Shown here: one piece after another, positions 22,202-35,345 of the stretch
How positions within the stretch are numbered: the first letter of the stretch is position 1
Layout: each line of letters opens with the position of its first letter
Source of the DNA: Paraphysoderma sedebokerense
Lineage: Eukaryota > Blastocladiomycota > Physodermatomycetes > Physodermatales > Physodermataceae
DNA: 64,000 nucleotides
Direction of reading: 5' to 3'
Assembly (NCBI GenBank): GCA_025602915.1
Contig: JAHLJZ010000037.1
Location: 1 to 64,000 of the forward strand
Position numbers and translations under genes: made by a program
The notes under the pieces: model-generated
Databases searched by the model: none
What the model was told of the DNA's origin: nothing
Seen by the model: the letters and a program-made list of their open reading frames with translations, nothing else

Positions 22202-22850
22202 GGACAGGAAGTAATACTTTTTCCGATTGATGTATCAATTAATCACTATTATAATGCCAATCGATGTAAAAATTAAAAGTACGAATTTCCGAATTGTTCC
22301 CCATTCGCGTTACGACGGCGTGATGGCATCGCACACTCAATTTATATGCGGAATGGAGACGCGACTGGCCAATATGACATTCATATATGCCATTTGGCAA
22401 TGAATTCTTTTGGCGATAAATCGATTAAAATAGTAATACTTGAAAGCCAGAAATTATAAAATTGAATGGATTATAAAAAACCGTGTTCAGACGGTAGCTC
22501 GAAGTGTTCTTTCCCTGTCTTGCACCGGATGAGACAAGTAGCTTTATAAAAAGTCTCAACTTAATTACATTCTTTGAGAAGAAATTTAGCTCAGGTATAT
22601 ACACTGTAGAGTGTAGGCATATTGGAAATCCGAAATGCGAAGTTTTTCAATTTTGACAGCGTGCAATTTTCTTCGGCAAAAGGAGCCGTTCCGGGTGACG
22701 TTTTCAGTCCTCAATAATTTCCCCCTCTTCCTTCAACTATTTAAATTTTCGCAAATATTCCCTCTCACTTGTTCGCAACAAAAATACTGCTTGAACGTAC
22801 AGACATAATTACCGTATCCATCTAAATTTACAGCTCGAGAAAGAAAAGTC
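22202..22850. promoter_or_regulatory. Divergent promoter region (GBD/FH3 / Bzz1-like)
   Basis: About 650 bases between divergent genes for two predicted cortical actin regulators. It should hold both promoters. A CT-rich stretch precedes the Bzz1-like ATG. No specific site is identified. Confidence 0.4.
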
Positions 22851-25800
22851 ATGGCTGCACCGGCGGCAGAAGGGAACAACGAACTAACTTTCGGAACTGC
22901 CATACGGGACGGTCTCACCATCGTCAACTCCCATCTTTCTAACGGTCTCGGTTTCCTCTATGAAGTGAGAGATTTTGTGAAAGAAAAGCATCAGATCGAA
23001 AAAGAGTATGCCAGAAATCTAGAAATGTTGGTCAAGAAGCATAGCCTCAAACTAGACAAGAAGGCAAGAGAACTCAGCGTTGGTGCAAGTGCTCCTCCAA
23101 CACCGGATCCTGAAGTAGTGATTAGGTTAGTGTTATTATAGCTTGACGTAATGGCAAGACTTTTGATATTCTCGGGACACTAATAATTTGCCGACGGCGT
23201 ATTGTATAGCTCATTGATGCAGTCGTGGACCGAAATACTGTCGAAAACTGAGACGATAGCGAAAGAGCGAGCAACGTATTCCGAAAACTTACTAACTGAG
23301 ATAGCCGGTATTTAAAGATATTCATTTTTATCTTATCTCATACAAACAGTCAGTGTAACCGTATCATTGTTTCCTTTCAACTTATTAAGATAAACTGAAG
23401 TCGACATTCTACAAGAAGGAAGAGGCTCGCAAAAAGGTTTGTTCTACTGTATCCGGAGTCGAGGCTTCTTTTCAGCACATATTCATCAAGTATCCACACT
23501 ATATTCAAAACAGCATCTTCAATTTGCGTCAAAAATTACGACCGACCGTGACAGGATATTAACCGAAAAAGATAAGGTATAGACTCAACCACTTTGTTTA
23601 CCTGTAGTTTTTTCTCACTTTATCTTTTTTGAAATATATTCAACCCTATACAGGCAAAGCAAGCGTATGACGAATCATGCGAAGCAGTCGAAGCTGCTAA
23701 ATTGCGACATGAAAAAGCCGACGAGAAGTCAGCAGAAAAGGTACCATTCCTAGCCAAAGCTCTTCCGGCTCTCCTGTGGCTTTCCATTTCGGTTTATTAA
23801 AAAATTTTATTTGTTATCGTTTTTTATTTATAGCTCAAGAAAGCATGGAATCAAGCCATCGTCGACATGAACAATGCCAAGGTATCCCGGGATTCTAGCC
23901 AACGTTCGCTAATGTCATTTAACTTCGAAACAACATCCAATAACCATTTCAACTTATATTTAGAATGCCTATCTTCTATCAATAGCAGCAGCCAATGCAG
24001 CGAAGAAGTCGTTTTATTTGTCTGAAATGCCTTTCGTCTTAGATGTATGAGATCCATATTTCTTTGCAAGTATAACATTCACAATCATCTAACCCATTGG
24101 CAATTCTGCATTTCCATCTATTCTTTTTTTCTCCTATATATCCTACGATCAATAATTAGGAAATGCAAGATCTCGAAGAACGCAGAATCGAAAATATCAA
24201 AACTTTACTGGGCGAATATTTACGACTGGAACTAGTCACTACTCAACAAACTCAAACTCATATTCAAAATTTGCAAGGAGTCGTGACCAAAATTAACCCA
24301 AAAGAAGACACTTCGCTGTTTATTGGTGTCAACAAACATGAATGGCACGAACCTTCAGATTTCGCATTTGAGCCGACTGGTTTGTGGAGAGATACGGTAT
24401 GAATTATATGCTGCGTGGCTTCCGCTCTCGGAAATACTTATTGATATTAAACCGATTGGAATTTCAACTTCTTCTTCTTGCTTTTACGACACATATCTAG
24501 GGAGATATGATAACGGATGACTACTGCAAAATTGTCCTGCAAAATAGCCACGGAAAACTACTAAAAAAGCGAGCCGACGTGTCTAACGAAATTACCGCAA
24601 AAACAAAGGAAATTGAAGCCGTGGAGAAGTTGATGGATGCGTACAAAAAGAATACGAGTCTCGGGGAATACGAAGACGTGAAAGAGGTTAGAATCTGTTG
24701 TACTTTCTGTAAAAGGCGATATGACTCAAATTGTTTCCTTCGTTCCTTTCTAATAGCATTTGCTTGATGGATTGAGGCATATCAGTACTTGCCAGACTGC
24801 GAAATCACGATACGAATCTCAAATTTCAACCATTGTTGCTGCTATTGGAGGTAAAATGAAGATTTATGTTCTTCATGATATGATACGACAGGGTTCTGCC
24901 ACTTACTGAGACGAACATTAATATAATTTGCAACTTCAAATTTAGATGATTCGGCTAACCAAAAACGACATGACTTCAGACCAACTTCATTTGCGTTGCC
25001 TGCTTCTTGCGAATCTTGCCAGACAAAAATATGGGGCTTGTCGAAACAGGGATTAGTTTGCAAAGGTACATTAAACTATGTGATTCCCCTTTCTCCTAAC
25101 GTATCGCTCATAAAATTTGAAAAATCACAGATTGTGGCTACACATGTCATCAAAAATGTGAAATGAAAGTTCCACCAAACTGTTCTTCTGGTCCCCGTCC
25201 GCATTCCAAAGTTGGTAGCAGTGCGCTCGATTTGTCAAACTATACAGTTACTTCTGGCTCAGCTCCATCTTCGTCATCGTCATCATCAACCGATACACCC
25301 ACATTATCAACAACACCAAAGAAGTCTAATATTCTGTCATCAAAATTAAACACAACCCTAATCACCGAATCACCACGTCAAACAACCATCGAAACCAATT
25401 CTGTTTCCCGAGTCAAATCTACTATCTCAAAATCTGAAAGTGAAACACCAGATTCAACGGCAACACCGTTGAAACCCTATTCTATCCCTTCACTATCCTT
25501 GCTTTCACCTATTTCTCCGACATCGTTGACATTCGACTTTGCATCCAAGAAAACTACAGTGTTGTACGATTATGTACCTGCTGCAGATAGGACCGACGAA
25601 TTAAATGTTGCCGCGGGTGACGTGGTCGAAATTTTGGAAAGTGATGATGGAAGTGGATGGTTAAAAGTCAAGAATAAAAAGGGAGAAGAAGGATTAATTC
25701 CTGCAAGTTATTGTGAGATGGGTGAAGGTGAAGGTGGAGCCAGCTCGAATAAAGAGAATACTAGTGGCCCTACATCTGCTGAACCCGGTACGTAATTTCT

Positions 25801-26059
25801 TCTTTGTCTTTCTCCACTACTCATATTTTCATCTTCCATTAACAACTAACTCAACTTTGTTGCATTCCCGCTTCTCTTAACTCCAGGTTCTAAAGTCCGC
25901 GCGTTATATTCTTACACCGCCCAAACGGAAGTAGAATTAACAATTCAAGAAGGCGACGAAATCGAAATAACTTCAAAGGATTGCGGAGATGGTTGGTGGG
26001 AAGGTAAATTAAATGGGAAAGTAGGTCAATTTCCGGCTAGTTATGTTGGGGATTCTTAG
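22851..26059 (+). CDS. F-BAR / C1 / double-SH3 protein, Bzz1 family
   Basis: Membrane-curving activator of Arp2/3-dependent actin assembly at endocytic sites (family role in fungi). Many short exons encode an N-terminal F-BAR: LTFGTAIRDGLTIVNSHLSNG, GLGFLYEVRDFVKEKHQIEKEYARNLE, then SLMQSWTEILSKTETIAKERA. Further coiled-coil exons run to about 24700, including MQDLEERRIENIKTLLGEY. A C1 zinc domain sits at about 24960-25190, split by introns: [49 protein letters not shown]. A Ser/Thr-rich linker precedes SH3-1 (VLYDYVPAADRTDELNVAAGD ... GLIPASYCEM) and, after an intron near 25789-25886, SH3-2 (VRALYSYTAQTEVELTIQEGD ... GQFPASYVGDS), which ends the protein. The domain order matches Bzz1 exactly. 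The neighbouring divergent gene is also an actin-type regulator. Confidence 0.92.
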
Positions 26060-26502
26060 ACAACATTTTTTTTCAAGAAAAAAAGTACAATTCGAATACA
26101 TGGTTGAGTTGTCAGGTTTGTTATTGTCCGTAAATTGGTTGAAAGTGGATGAAGGTGATCAAGTTAATTTAAACGTCCGAAAAATAGAAAAAACGATGAA
26201 TTAAACTTATTATGTGTATATTATTTATTGTTGATTTCTCATAGTCCCATTTGCTTTAAGGATTTTGTTATTATTACTGTGAATAATATAAATAATCTAT
26301 TCCTATTGGTTTCCCTGTTATACTCTACATTGTGTCCGTTCTGGTAGGTACCTTTTGATTCATGGTTTCATCAGCATATCTGCATGTCTGTTCGCCCTCA
26401 ACTCGAAATTCTTTCAAATTGTCATTAGTTTCTATTGTGTTACGATTTCAACTATTTCTCGAATTCAATACAACCTTAATTTTGATATCAAATGTTACAA
26501 AT
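26060..26502. other. Convergent gap
   Basis: AT-rich 3' flanking DNA of two convergent genes. Nothing else is recognised. Confidence 0.45.
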
Positions 26503-29500
26503 CTATATTCTTCCCAACACCAATTTCGTCAACAATTGTACCACCATCACTTCACTCTCTTCTTTCCTTTCTCTGTCTTCTTCTTTTTGGCCTTCCACAA
26601 CCCTTGGATATTGTGAACTATAACTCGAACTAGACATGCTAACATTTCTACCGTGGCCTCCGGTTCCCGCGGACCCACTTTTTATACTTTTCACGCTCTG
26701 CACACTTTTGGCTGAAGCCACAGAAGATATACTTGTATCTCTTTTATGCTGATATTGGGAATGCGGAGTTGAAGAGGGGGAAGGTAAAGGTGGGAGTGAA
26801 ACGAGTGAAGTAGAATGCGATCGTGACCGTGAACTGGAAGGGGAAGGGGGAGGGTATGGGTATGAATAGGGTGCTGTTGAGGAGGTTAGAGTCTTAAGTA
26901 GTTTAGTGAATGTAGTGTAGTGTTGCTCTAGGTTGTAGGAGGTTGAGGTGAGAGTAGTAGATTCCGAAGGTAACGATGGATGTGATGATGACGGGATCGG
27001 AGATGACACGGGGGACGGGGGGAAAAGGAGGTAGTATAAGTAGAGCGAATGGACGAACATGTTTAATACGACATGCGGTTGAATAGGCGTAACCGAGGAA
27101 GCCGGATTCGACGGCACGGAAGGAGTGGAAGGAACCAGAAGAAGGGTAGTATCTTTGGATAGTTTGGTCACATCGGTTGCTAAAAAAGATATAAATTTTA
27201 TCAATGTCAACATTTAACATTAAGAGAACCATGAGCATCCCAAAAAGGGAAGGAAAAACATTACCACTCAATCGTCCAATCTCTGCAAAACCAACCCATT
27301 TTTTCAACTTCCCTTCTACCATACCATCCGTCTCCTCATCCCTATCCGCCTCGTCGTCCTCAATTCCAACCATCTTTAGGACTCTCTTCCTCCAGTCTTC
27401 AACGATATTCCCAACAAGCTCTCGGTCAGACGGCGTCAGAGAATACGAAACCTGATTATAGTATGTTAACTCTATAATTAAATTGAACGCGACGGTGATA
27501 ATGTCGAGGTAATATGGTGAAGTGAAAATCGTCAAGTCAGACTCGGGCAGAGCCGGTTTGAGGGATGAAAAAGAAGGCGAAGACAGAAGTGATATTAAGT
27601 GAGGCAGAATAGGGCGATTATAAGACAATTGTGTCGGTGATGAAGGCTGAATTTCATTTCACATCCAGTTAGATATATATATAAATACTTTTATCTGGAA
27701 GCAAAAACGAAGATGAACAAACCGTGTCAACATTTGTGACATCCGTATCGTTTAATCCAAACACTGCCTTATCAATCGATTTTCGTCTACTCGGCGAACT
27801 CGCCAATTCTGATGTGGTTTCCCCTTCTTCTGTTCGAATACCATCTTTGCCCAAGCTACTCATTTTACGTGAAGAAGAATGCTTTTTGGGCGACGGTACA
27901 AAACCCGTTCCAATGGTACCTAAAATACCCGTCGCAGCTCCGGCGACAGTGTCAGAGGCGACCTCGGCATTTTCTGTACCGAATAATGATGATGAAGTAA
28001 GAGAGTTCAACAAGATTCGAGTTTTCAGGATTTTAGCCGGTGTGATGTTGATTTGTAGGAGTGTTTCGGGCGAAATGACTTGACGGCAGTAAATAATTAT
28101 TAAGAAAGTTTGCAAAATAGTATGGAAGGTAATTTAACCACAAACCAGGATTCTTCAATATCGCGGTAATAAGTCCCAGCAACAACAATACAACTTCGGG
28201 TTTATAATCCGTCGGATGCTCGAGCACCCTCATTATCGCTTCTCGGTATTCGTTTCTAAGTCGTACGCCGCAACAAATATTTTCATATAAGGATGCGTTA
28301 ATCATAATGACATAAAACGGAACGAATAAATATATTTTTACATATTATCGTTTCGGTTGAATCCCTCAAAAAGTTCGTCCTTGAAGTTGGGGGCTGGAGG
28401 AATGAAATCATAAATCAATATAACTATACACCCGAAACGTTGGAGTATTGAAAGAAGATGAGATAAGGAAATCACGACAACATACAATCAGCGATAAAAT
28501 TCGAGTACCGATTGTTCTGACTCGAAGCTGGACACAGATTTCAGTTCAGCTACACAATCCAAGAAAACGTAGCCGAAGAACTACATACCGCCACCTCCAT
28601 TCCCGAGTGCACCAGCGCTTCGTTTCCTTGTCATCTCACCCACCATTTTTTGTTCCTTCCATACTCGACTTACATTCAAAACACCAGGATTGAGTAACAC
28701 CAGCGTCACAGTATTCACCAACACTGGATTCCGAATGACTTGAAAAAAATGTATAAGAAAAAGAATTGAACATTGGGTATTATATGTTACAGATGAATCT
28801 GATTCTGACTGTGACGTGGTCGGATTTGTGCCACTGTTGGAGTTGGGGTTGTTCAATGAAAGTATCGGGTTCAAGTAGCACTCCATGATGAAGTTTGTAA
28901 TCATTTTGTGAGATAATGTATCATTAATCGACTGAACGTTGAGAATGAGGATGTCGTTCAAGTAATGTAAATCGTCCATATGGTCTAGAAGTAACGATTG
29001 AAGCTTTGAACTTGGTGACGACGAAATTGAACTGATTTTGTTGAGAAATTATGACAATAAAGGTAAGCAAATCAAGGCAAATAGAAAACAAGCTATCGGC
29101 AAAGATAAACCGCAAGACATACGCTTTTGACTTTGAATTTGCCAGCCTCTTGAGTTGATACTCTCCGCTGACAATTTCATCACGAAACTGATTGATTCTA
29201 ACTACGTTACTCTTAATGTACTTCAGTACTTGTCCGAAGAAATCATCGTTATCTCGGGCAACAAAACTTATCATTTTGGGCTCTTCGACTGTAAAATTGA
29301 AGTTAATACAACCAAGTTCATGATGTTTGAATCGGAACCCGAAGGGAATGACATTACCTCGATAGATATTCAATGTTAAGGAACGAATTGCAGTACGGAC
29401 CATCAGATCATGATGATTGAAAAATCGAATAGCCTCACTATACAAGTCAAAAGTTTGAGATCTCTAAAGAATAAATGACACAGCTTGGTCAGTATACATT

Positions 29501-30438
29501 TTCTATGCCATTTGTAGAAGGCAAATCGAAGAGCAAGGGAAGACAGAATTGGCCATACCTCATTATAGAAAAACAAAATCGTGTCTTTTGTCAATTTAAA
29601 GGAGCAAGTTCTCAGGAAGGTGACATAATAACTTGTTATCTCTTCAATTGCAAAATTAAATTTATGTGTGATGATTTGGTTAACGTAGTTTGATAGGAGA
29701 TAGTCTGGGGTTTAAAATAAAACGAAAAAAAACGGTTAGTTTAGATTGGTCATTTTCAAGTCAACCGTGCTGAGTCTGAAGAGAGGGATCTAGGCAGAAT
29801 TAAACCGATGAATCAAGCTTACACATTGTGGTTTCGTTCCTGATGTTTTCAAAAATGATGTTGAGAGTTTGAAGGACTTGGATAGTGACGTGAGGGAGGT
29901 TTAACGAAGTGCTCGATTCGAGGATTCGTGTAATGTAGAGGTGAATGTTGTTTTCGAGGAAAGCACTGTATGATTATAGAGATCGATTAGTACATAAATA
30001 AAAGATGATAGATTAGCTACAACTCGAACTTTGATATCTGCTCTACTGGTACGAGTATCCGCTGTCCAATTCAACCGTATCGGGCGAATCGTATGATTGA
30101 TTGTATGAGCAGGATTAACATAACGGGAATTACAGAAAAATATGGGAATATGTGTGAAATCTATTATGAAAGAAAAATATGTACTCTACGATGGTTGTAT
30201 CATTTTTATCTCCCCAAATTAACAACTCAGTCATTTCTCGCAAGGCGTCAATGACCACAGTCGTATCCGACAAATCATTATACCGGATCAACGTCTGATG
30301 GAGGTATCTAATAAATGTAGATATTAATTTTACGATAGACCACTAAGTACGCAATTGTGGGCTAAAGACTTACAAAAGGTTGTCGACTGAATATTGATTT
30401 TTGGGTCGAAGAAAAGAGTCCAGCCAAGCTCTCATCAT
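26503..30438 (-). CDS. CLEC16A / GOP-1-like (FPL-domain) endolysosomal protein
   Basis: Multi-exon gene starting at 30438 (MMRAWLDSFLRPKNQYSVDN). Exon 2 gives YLHQTLIRYNDLSDTTVV and LREMTELLIWGDKNDTTIVE, matching CLEC16A (ITEILIWGDQNDSSV). Later exons contain ILFFYNE, LYSEAIRFFNHHDLMVRTAI, RSLTLNIYRG, FFGQVLKYIKSN and HLDDLHYLNDILILNVQ-type sequence (MDDLHYLNDILILNVQSIND). These follow the FPL domain of CLEC16A in order (YTEAIKFFNHPESMVRIAVR, DHLHYLNDILIIN). The C-terminal half (below about 28300) is Ser-rich, with coding blocks such as EYREAIMRVLEHPTDYKPEV and a basic/Ser segment before the stop at 26503. In animals the family acts in endosome maturation, autophagy and mitophagy. The role here is inferred from homology. 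Exon borders are approximate. Confidence 0.85.
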
Positions 30439-31034
30439 ATGTCGACATCAGACTTGTATGGAGGGTTTCGACTTTATGATAATCAAGTGCAATATTTCGT
30501 CATTGTAGCGTTCACCTCATCATTTTGCCCGTATGTATAGAGATTGTAGCTATTGTGGAGAAATTCGAAATCGCTCATCAGAAATGGACGGCGTGTCATT
30601 TTGTACATTGGAGAGATGCCGTGAGGTCTGACCGACAAAAGCAAACAAACAAACTAAATTGTGAAATTGCGCAGTATATCGTTATCAAGGTCTTTACTAT
30701 TGTATATTATAATAATAGTAGGGTAGAAGGGCAGTATCATTAATATCAAGGATAAAACGGCATTCAATTTAATTGAAAATAGTGTGTATCTTATTGTGAA
30801 TGAGTATAAGTTCGGTTGAAATATTAAATACAATCATCCTACGTTCTGATTAGACATAGTGCAGAGTCGTATGATGAGTCGTCGTTTAATAATAATTAAA
30901 GTATTCAAAAATATTAAATTCCATTTATTCCAGTTGCGGGGTGTGACGTCACTCGTTCCCTTCCGATTCCATCAATTCGGAATTCCCTCTTTTTTCCCTC
31001 CCGCAACAACAACCGACAACAACAGAGGAAAAAG
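30439..31034. promoter_or_regulatory. Divergent gap (CLEC16A-like / RING-YEATS)
   Basis: About 600 bases containing both promoters. A weak frame at 30525-30743 has no domain and is not called. Confidence 0.4.
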
Positions 31035-33066
31035 ATGCAATCATCGTCACAGCAAGAGCAACGACAGAGGCATCAGCAGCCTCAACAGCGCAATTGCCCT
31101 CCGACTCCCCCTATCTCGCCCGATAAACTAGTCTTCCCTCGAAGTCGTTCTAATGCGCACACACAAACACCGCAATCACAGTCACAGGAAAACATTCAGG
31201 ATGAACACATGTGCCCTTTTTGTCTTAAACTGCTCTACGATCCAGTATCCACACCTTGCAATCATTCTTTCTGCAAATTATGCATCGCTCAGTGGTATTT
31301 CAAAGGCCACGACGTCCTCCTGGAATTAAACCCGCATGACATCCATTCCCAAGATCAACCAAGTTGTGATTCCACGACTGCTCAGTCAGATAACAACGCC
31401 AGTACGAATTGCGAATCGAGGTTTAATCATTTATCGATATCGGGAAACGCTGCGGAAGGCGTCGAACGTCTTATACAACAGCGACATCGATTGCATGATC
31501 AATCAGAAACCGGTGATGAGAGAGCCAATTCTAGGCGATTGAACAAAAGAGAGGAAAGAGGAAATGTTGAGAAAAGTTGCGCCATTTGTAGAAGAAGCGT
31601 AAAATGGAAGGATATTAGACCAAACACGGAACTGGTATGTGTTGATTCGTTGTGGACTGGTTGATTAGATAGTAATTAGATATGGTTTGGTGGCGATGGC
31701 TAATCAATTGTTCCTTTGTGCATTTTTCTTTCTGTTCATATTAATTCTCATTGATTGCTCTAATCTAACCCCGTCGTTGATGATACGGCCATAACTTAAT
31801 TCTCCATTTCAGAATCAACAGGTTACACATGTATACCCTGCAGCCACTGCAATCCGCCAAAATGAAACACAATCAGATATTCGGCTTCTTTCCCTTATCA
31901 AAATTCACCATCGAAAATTGTACATCGGTAACACACATTCATATTCCCTCGATTCATCCTCTATACCTTTATCGTCGTCATCTTGGTCGTCAAATGTTCA
32001 TTTGTGGACATTTTTTGTGAGAATGGATAAAGAAGAAGAAAAGTATATTGAACGGGTTGTGGTGAAACTACATCCTACTTTCAGTCCTAGTACTGTGACT
32101 TTAACTCGGCCGCCGTTTCAAGTAAGAAGGGTATGTTTTTATGTCTCTTATAGATTTTTCGCGTGTTCTTTTCATCTTCCACTTGAATGTTGTGCTGGCT
32201 CATCAATTAGCTAACGTTGTTTTTCGTTAAAATAGCTTGGATGGGGTTACTTCACCATCCGGTCGGAAATATATTTTCAGAAATCATGGCGGAAAGATCC
32301 GCTTTTAGTGTATTGGACCTTGGACTTTAACGGCGACGGAAATGTAGAGGAAATTGATGTTGAGTTCGTAGAAGAAGCCCCCTCACCTTCAGTGGCTGCC
32401 GAATCTGTGGTATCTGGCGAAGCGTCTTCATCGTCCAGTCAGCCGCTGCCGCTGACGACAACAACTTCTACGGCCGAGTCATCTCCTGAAATACTTTCCT
32501 CGCCGACACCGACACCAGCATCTACACCTACTCCTACCCCGGCTTCTTCGCCGTCTCGAACGCATTTTCCACACTATACATCGCAGACTTCATACTCACC
32601 GAGAGACCGATCTAATACAGACACCCGGCCGCGAGATCGACAAGTATCATTCAACAGTATTTACAGCGACGATAACGGTGGGATAGTTATGGTACCCGTT
32701 GAAGAATATTCTTTCGACTCGCACTCTCAGCATTCATCGGACGCGGACGACGCTCAGGAATTTTCAAATGACAATGATCAAATCCAAAGCCCAATCCACG
32801 ATGAATTCTTTCCTCACCCTCGGTACCCTTCTCATCTCCATCATGGATACGGACATCCAGAACATTCAGAATTTGCTTCGCATTCGGCACACCCGTTTCA
32901 TTGGTTCCATGAGGGATCGTCAACGCAGCCAGATAGCGAAGGAGACTTTGGTCACGGACATGGACATGGACCCGGGTACCCTAGTGAATTCGCTAATGAA
33001 TCATTTGAAGGAGATGAATCTGCGGATGGAGGGCACAGCAGGCGATACTCCTTTTTTGAAGAGTAA
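31035..33066 (+). CDS. RING-YEATS fusion protein (putative chromatin-reading E3 ligase)
   Basis: Three exons: 31035-31634, 31813-32130 and 32236-33066. All junctions keep frame (NTEL-NQQV; FQVRR-LGWGYF). A Gln/Pro-rich N-terminus leads to a C3HC4 RING: CPFC, then STPCNHSFCKLC, with the last ligand pair CAIC about 90 residues later, separated by a long polar insert. The central part is a YEATS domain: KLYIGNTHSYSL, HLWTFFVRMDKEEEKYIERV, VVKLHPTFSPSTVTLTRPPF, LGWGYFTIRSEIYF, LLVYWTLDF. The IGNTH, V-KLHP-F, PPF-V and GWG-F blocks are the family signature, and the aromatic GWG-F forms the acyl-lysine pocket in known members. A long acidic and His/Gly-rich tail (HGHGHG) follows. Known YEATS proteins (Yaf9, Taf14, AF9) lack RING. 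The inferred role is ubiquitylation directed to acylated histones. Confidence 0.82.
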
Positions 33067-33502
33067 ATGATGCATGATAGCCTCCATAAAATGTTTCCAT
33101 TGAGCGAGGTGGTCTGTGGCTATAGATTAAACTGTGACATTAAGAACCCGAAAACCCATGGATTCTATATCGAATGCTTTATACCTGCTTTTCACTTTTG
33201 TTGTAAGCATTGACATGTTTAGTTTCAATGTGATAGTTCTTCGCAACAGTATTGTAATTTATTGCGTATATCAATGTTCATTATACCACACGAACCGTAA
33301 ATACCGATCTGTATAAATATAATCTAGTTTTTGACTTTATTCTGGACAAAGTCTGAGATAATAAATCAATGTTCTCATTCCTGTAATTTTGCCTTTAATT
33401 GAAATCACGATTTCCCACTTAAAGTCGCGCTTTTCATAAATTCAGTTCCCACTTCAACAGGCGTTCACATTCCCTCATTTTGTATAATTAACACACAAGG
33501 CA
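33067..33502. promoter_or_regulatory. Gap between RING-YEATS and Dcc1 genes
   Basis: AT-rich 3' region of the first gene and promoter of the next. No further gene is supported. Confidence 0.4.
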
Positions 33503-35345
33503 ATGACAATCTCTTCAACCGCACACTCTGAATCGAAACCGTCCGCCCAAATTGATATATATTTTCCGAGTGATTATGATCCTAGGAAGTACAAGTTCAT
33601 TCAGGTCCCGAAAGAACTTGAGGCCTCGTTCCTTGGACAAAGTGAAACTGATTCAGAGTTTGTATTCCCAACTGATTCTTTGAATTTACACTAAATTCTT
33701 ACGAATGGGTGTTAACAAACCCATATTTTCCCTTGACATTCGACTTGATTTGGTAATTTCTATTGATCCGTATCGCGAATTTGTGTTTGATGTAATGTAA
33801 AAGGTTAACGATTCGAGGCCTAGAATCAGATCACTTAGTGTTATGTACCTCCACCAAAACCTATTCATTGAAACAAGTTCACACTTCGAATTCTATCCTA
33901 CTGCTACAACATTCCCATGCAACTTCCTCTTCAGCCTTGGATTTGGATCTTGATACAGACCAGATGGAAATGGACGTGGACTTGGAGGACGATAAAGATG
34001 AGGATGAAAACGTGGATAAAACGGTTTATTTCCTTCGTGATAATATCTCTTGTGTGTTGGAGTTGGCGGAGCATTCTCCTGATTTAGATCGGTTGAGGGA
34101 ACTATTGAGTTCTAGTGTTTACGATGGAGAAGAGAAAGAAAGGAGTGTGGTATGTTCTTTCAACCTTATAGTGTAGTAGGGATTGAGTAGTCTTTAGCTT
34201 CGATTTATCTTATCGTTAATTTGGGTGATGGTAGGATACAACAAAGCTGTGCACATTCAGGGATTTCCAAGATTCTATTCAGATGAGTGATTTCGAGATT
34301 AAACAGTCATTACAACAATTAAACGCCGTAAATATAAACGGTAAATTTAACTACTAAGCTATTTTGCGACATATCTATTCTCAGTTTTGTCAAACTAACG
34401 TCAACTCGCAATTTGATTTGGCAACCCCGAATCGTCTGGTCGTAGGGTACTACCGTGTCTTGTCGCCTTTTTATATACACGAAACCTTAAACTTCATCAG
34501 CACAGTGGCCACAGCCGAAGACTGGTCTATGAATTTTCTATCCGAAAACAACATGGTCGAGTCACTCAAAGATTTTGATGTTTTGGATGATGTGACACGA
34601 CATTGCTTAATTGTATTTTCTGAGAGTTGCATAGAGAAAGACGACGGTAGTCTTCTATTGTATTTGCAGCTTTGGTTGCTACATCTTTTGCTAATGGTTT
34701 TGTTTCCGTAGATAAAGTTTACTCATTGTCGAGGGTGAAAGTATCGCGGTTTATGGCTCAACAAGTGTTCGCGATGGCAGAGGTAAGGAATTTAAAGAAC
34801 TGGGTTTCGCGGAACAATGAGTCTAATTTATTCCTGTATTTATTTGGTTTTATATTTGCTCGGCAGACTGGAATGAATTGGAAGTTGGAAGATTTTCAGT
34901 CACTCTGGCGACAATTGTTACCCGAACAATTTGAAACCGTTCTTGACGATTTAAAGGTTAGACACTCTTAATATTTAAACATCAAATGACCGTCACTCTT
35001 ACATTTCATTTCAACTCTATTCAAATGCAGGGCCTAACACTTCAATCCACCGATCCACTTACAACCCAACACTACATTTCTTACCTCCCCATCCACGAAC
35101 TCCCGATATCCCCGGCTGAAAGATTCAAAAAGTTGTTTGAAATCAAAGAAAAGTGGACAAAGGATGAGTTAATACCTTACTTGGATGGACTTCCAGGTTT
35201 GACTTCCGGAACCGGAACAGGGTCTGGATCCAAAAGTGGAGCCGCTGCAAATCTGAAGAAAGTGGACGCGTTGTTACTGAAGTGGTGTAGGAGTTTAAAA
35301 GAAAAGGGTAAGATGGTGTATATATCTAGAGAAAAGAAACAATAG
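33503..35345 (+). CDS. DCC1: Dcc1/DSCC1, sister-chromatid cohesion subunit of Ctf18-RFC
   Basis: Subunit of the alternative clamp loader Ctf18-Dcc1-Ctf8-RFC, which loads PCNA and supports cohesion. Exon 1 encodes MTISSTAHSES... KYKFIQVPKELEASFLGQSE. Exon 2 begins somewhere in 33800-33835 and reads GLESDHLVLCTSTKTYSLKQ, VHTSNSILLLQH, the diagnostic Dcc1 stretch (AVLCT-KTYS-R-V-TSN-LLL). Then come a very acidic loop, DTTKLCTFRDFQDSIQMSDF, EIKQSLQQLNAVNINGYYRVL, and winged-helix segments (DWSMNFLSENNMVESL, DDVTRHCLIVFSE). The C-terminus is LPIHELPISPAERFKKLFEI, KEKWTKDELIPYLDGL ... VDALLLKWCRSLKEKGKMVY, the conserved Dcc1 end. I could not fix the exon 1/2 junction: the obvious donors leave the wrong phase. 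The gene follows the RING-YEATS gene on the same strand. Confidence 0.85.
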
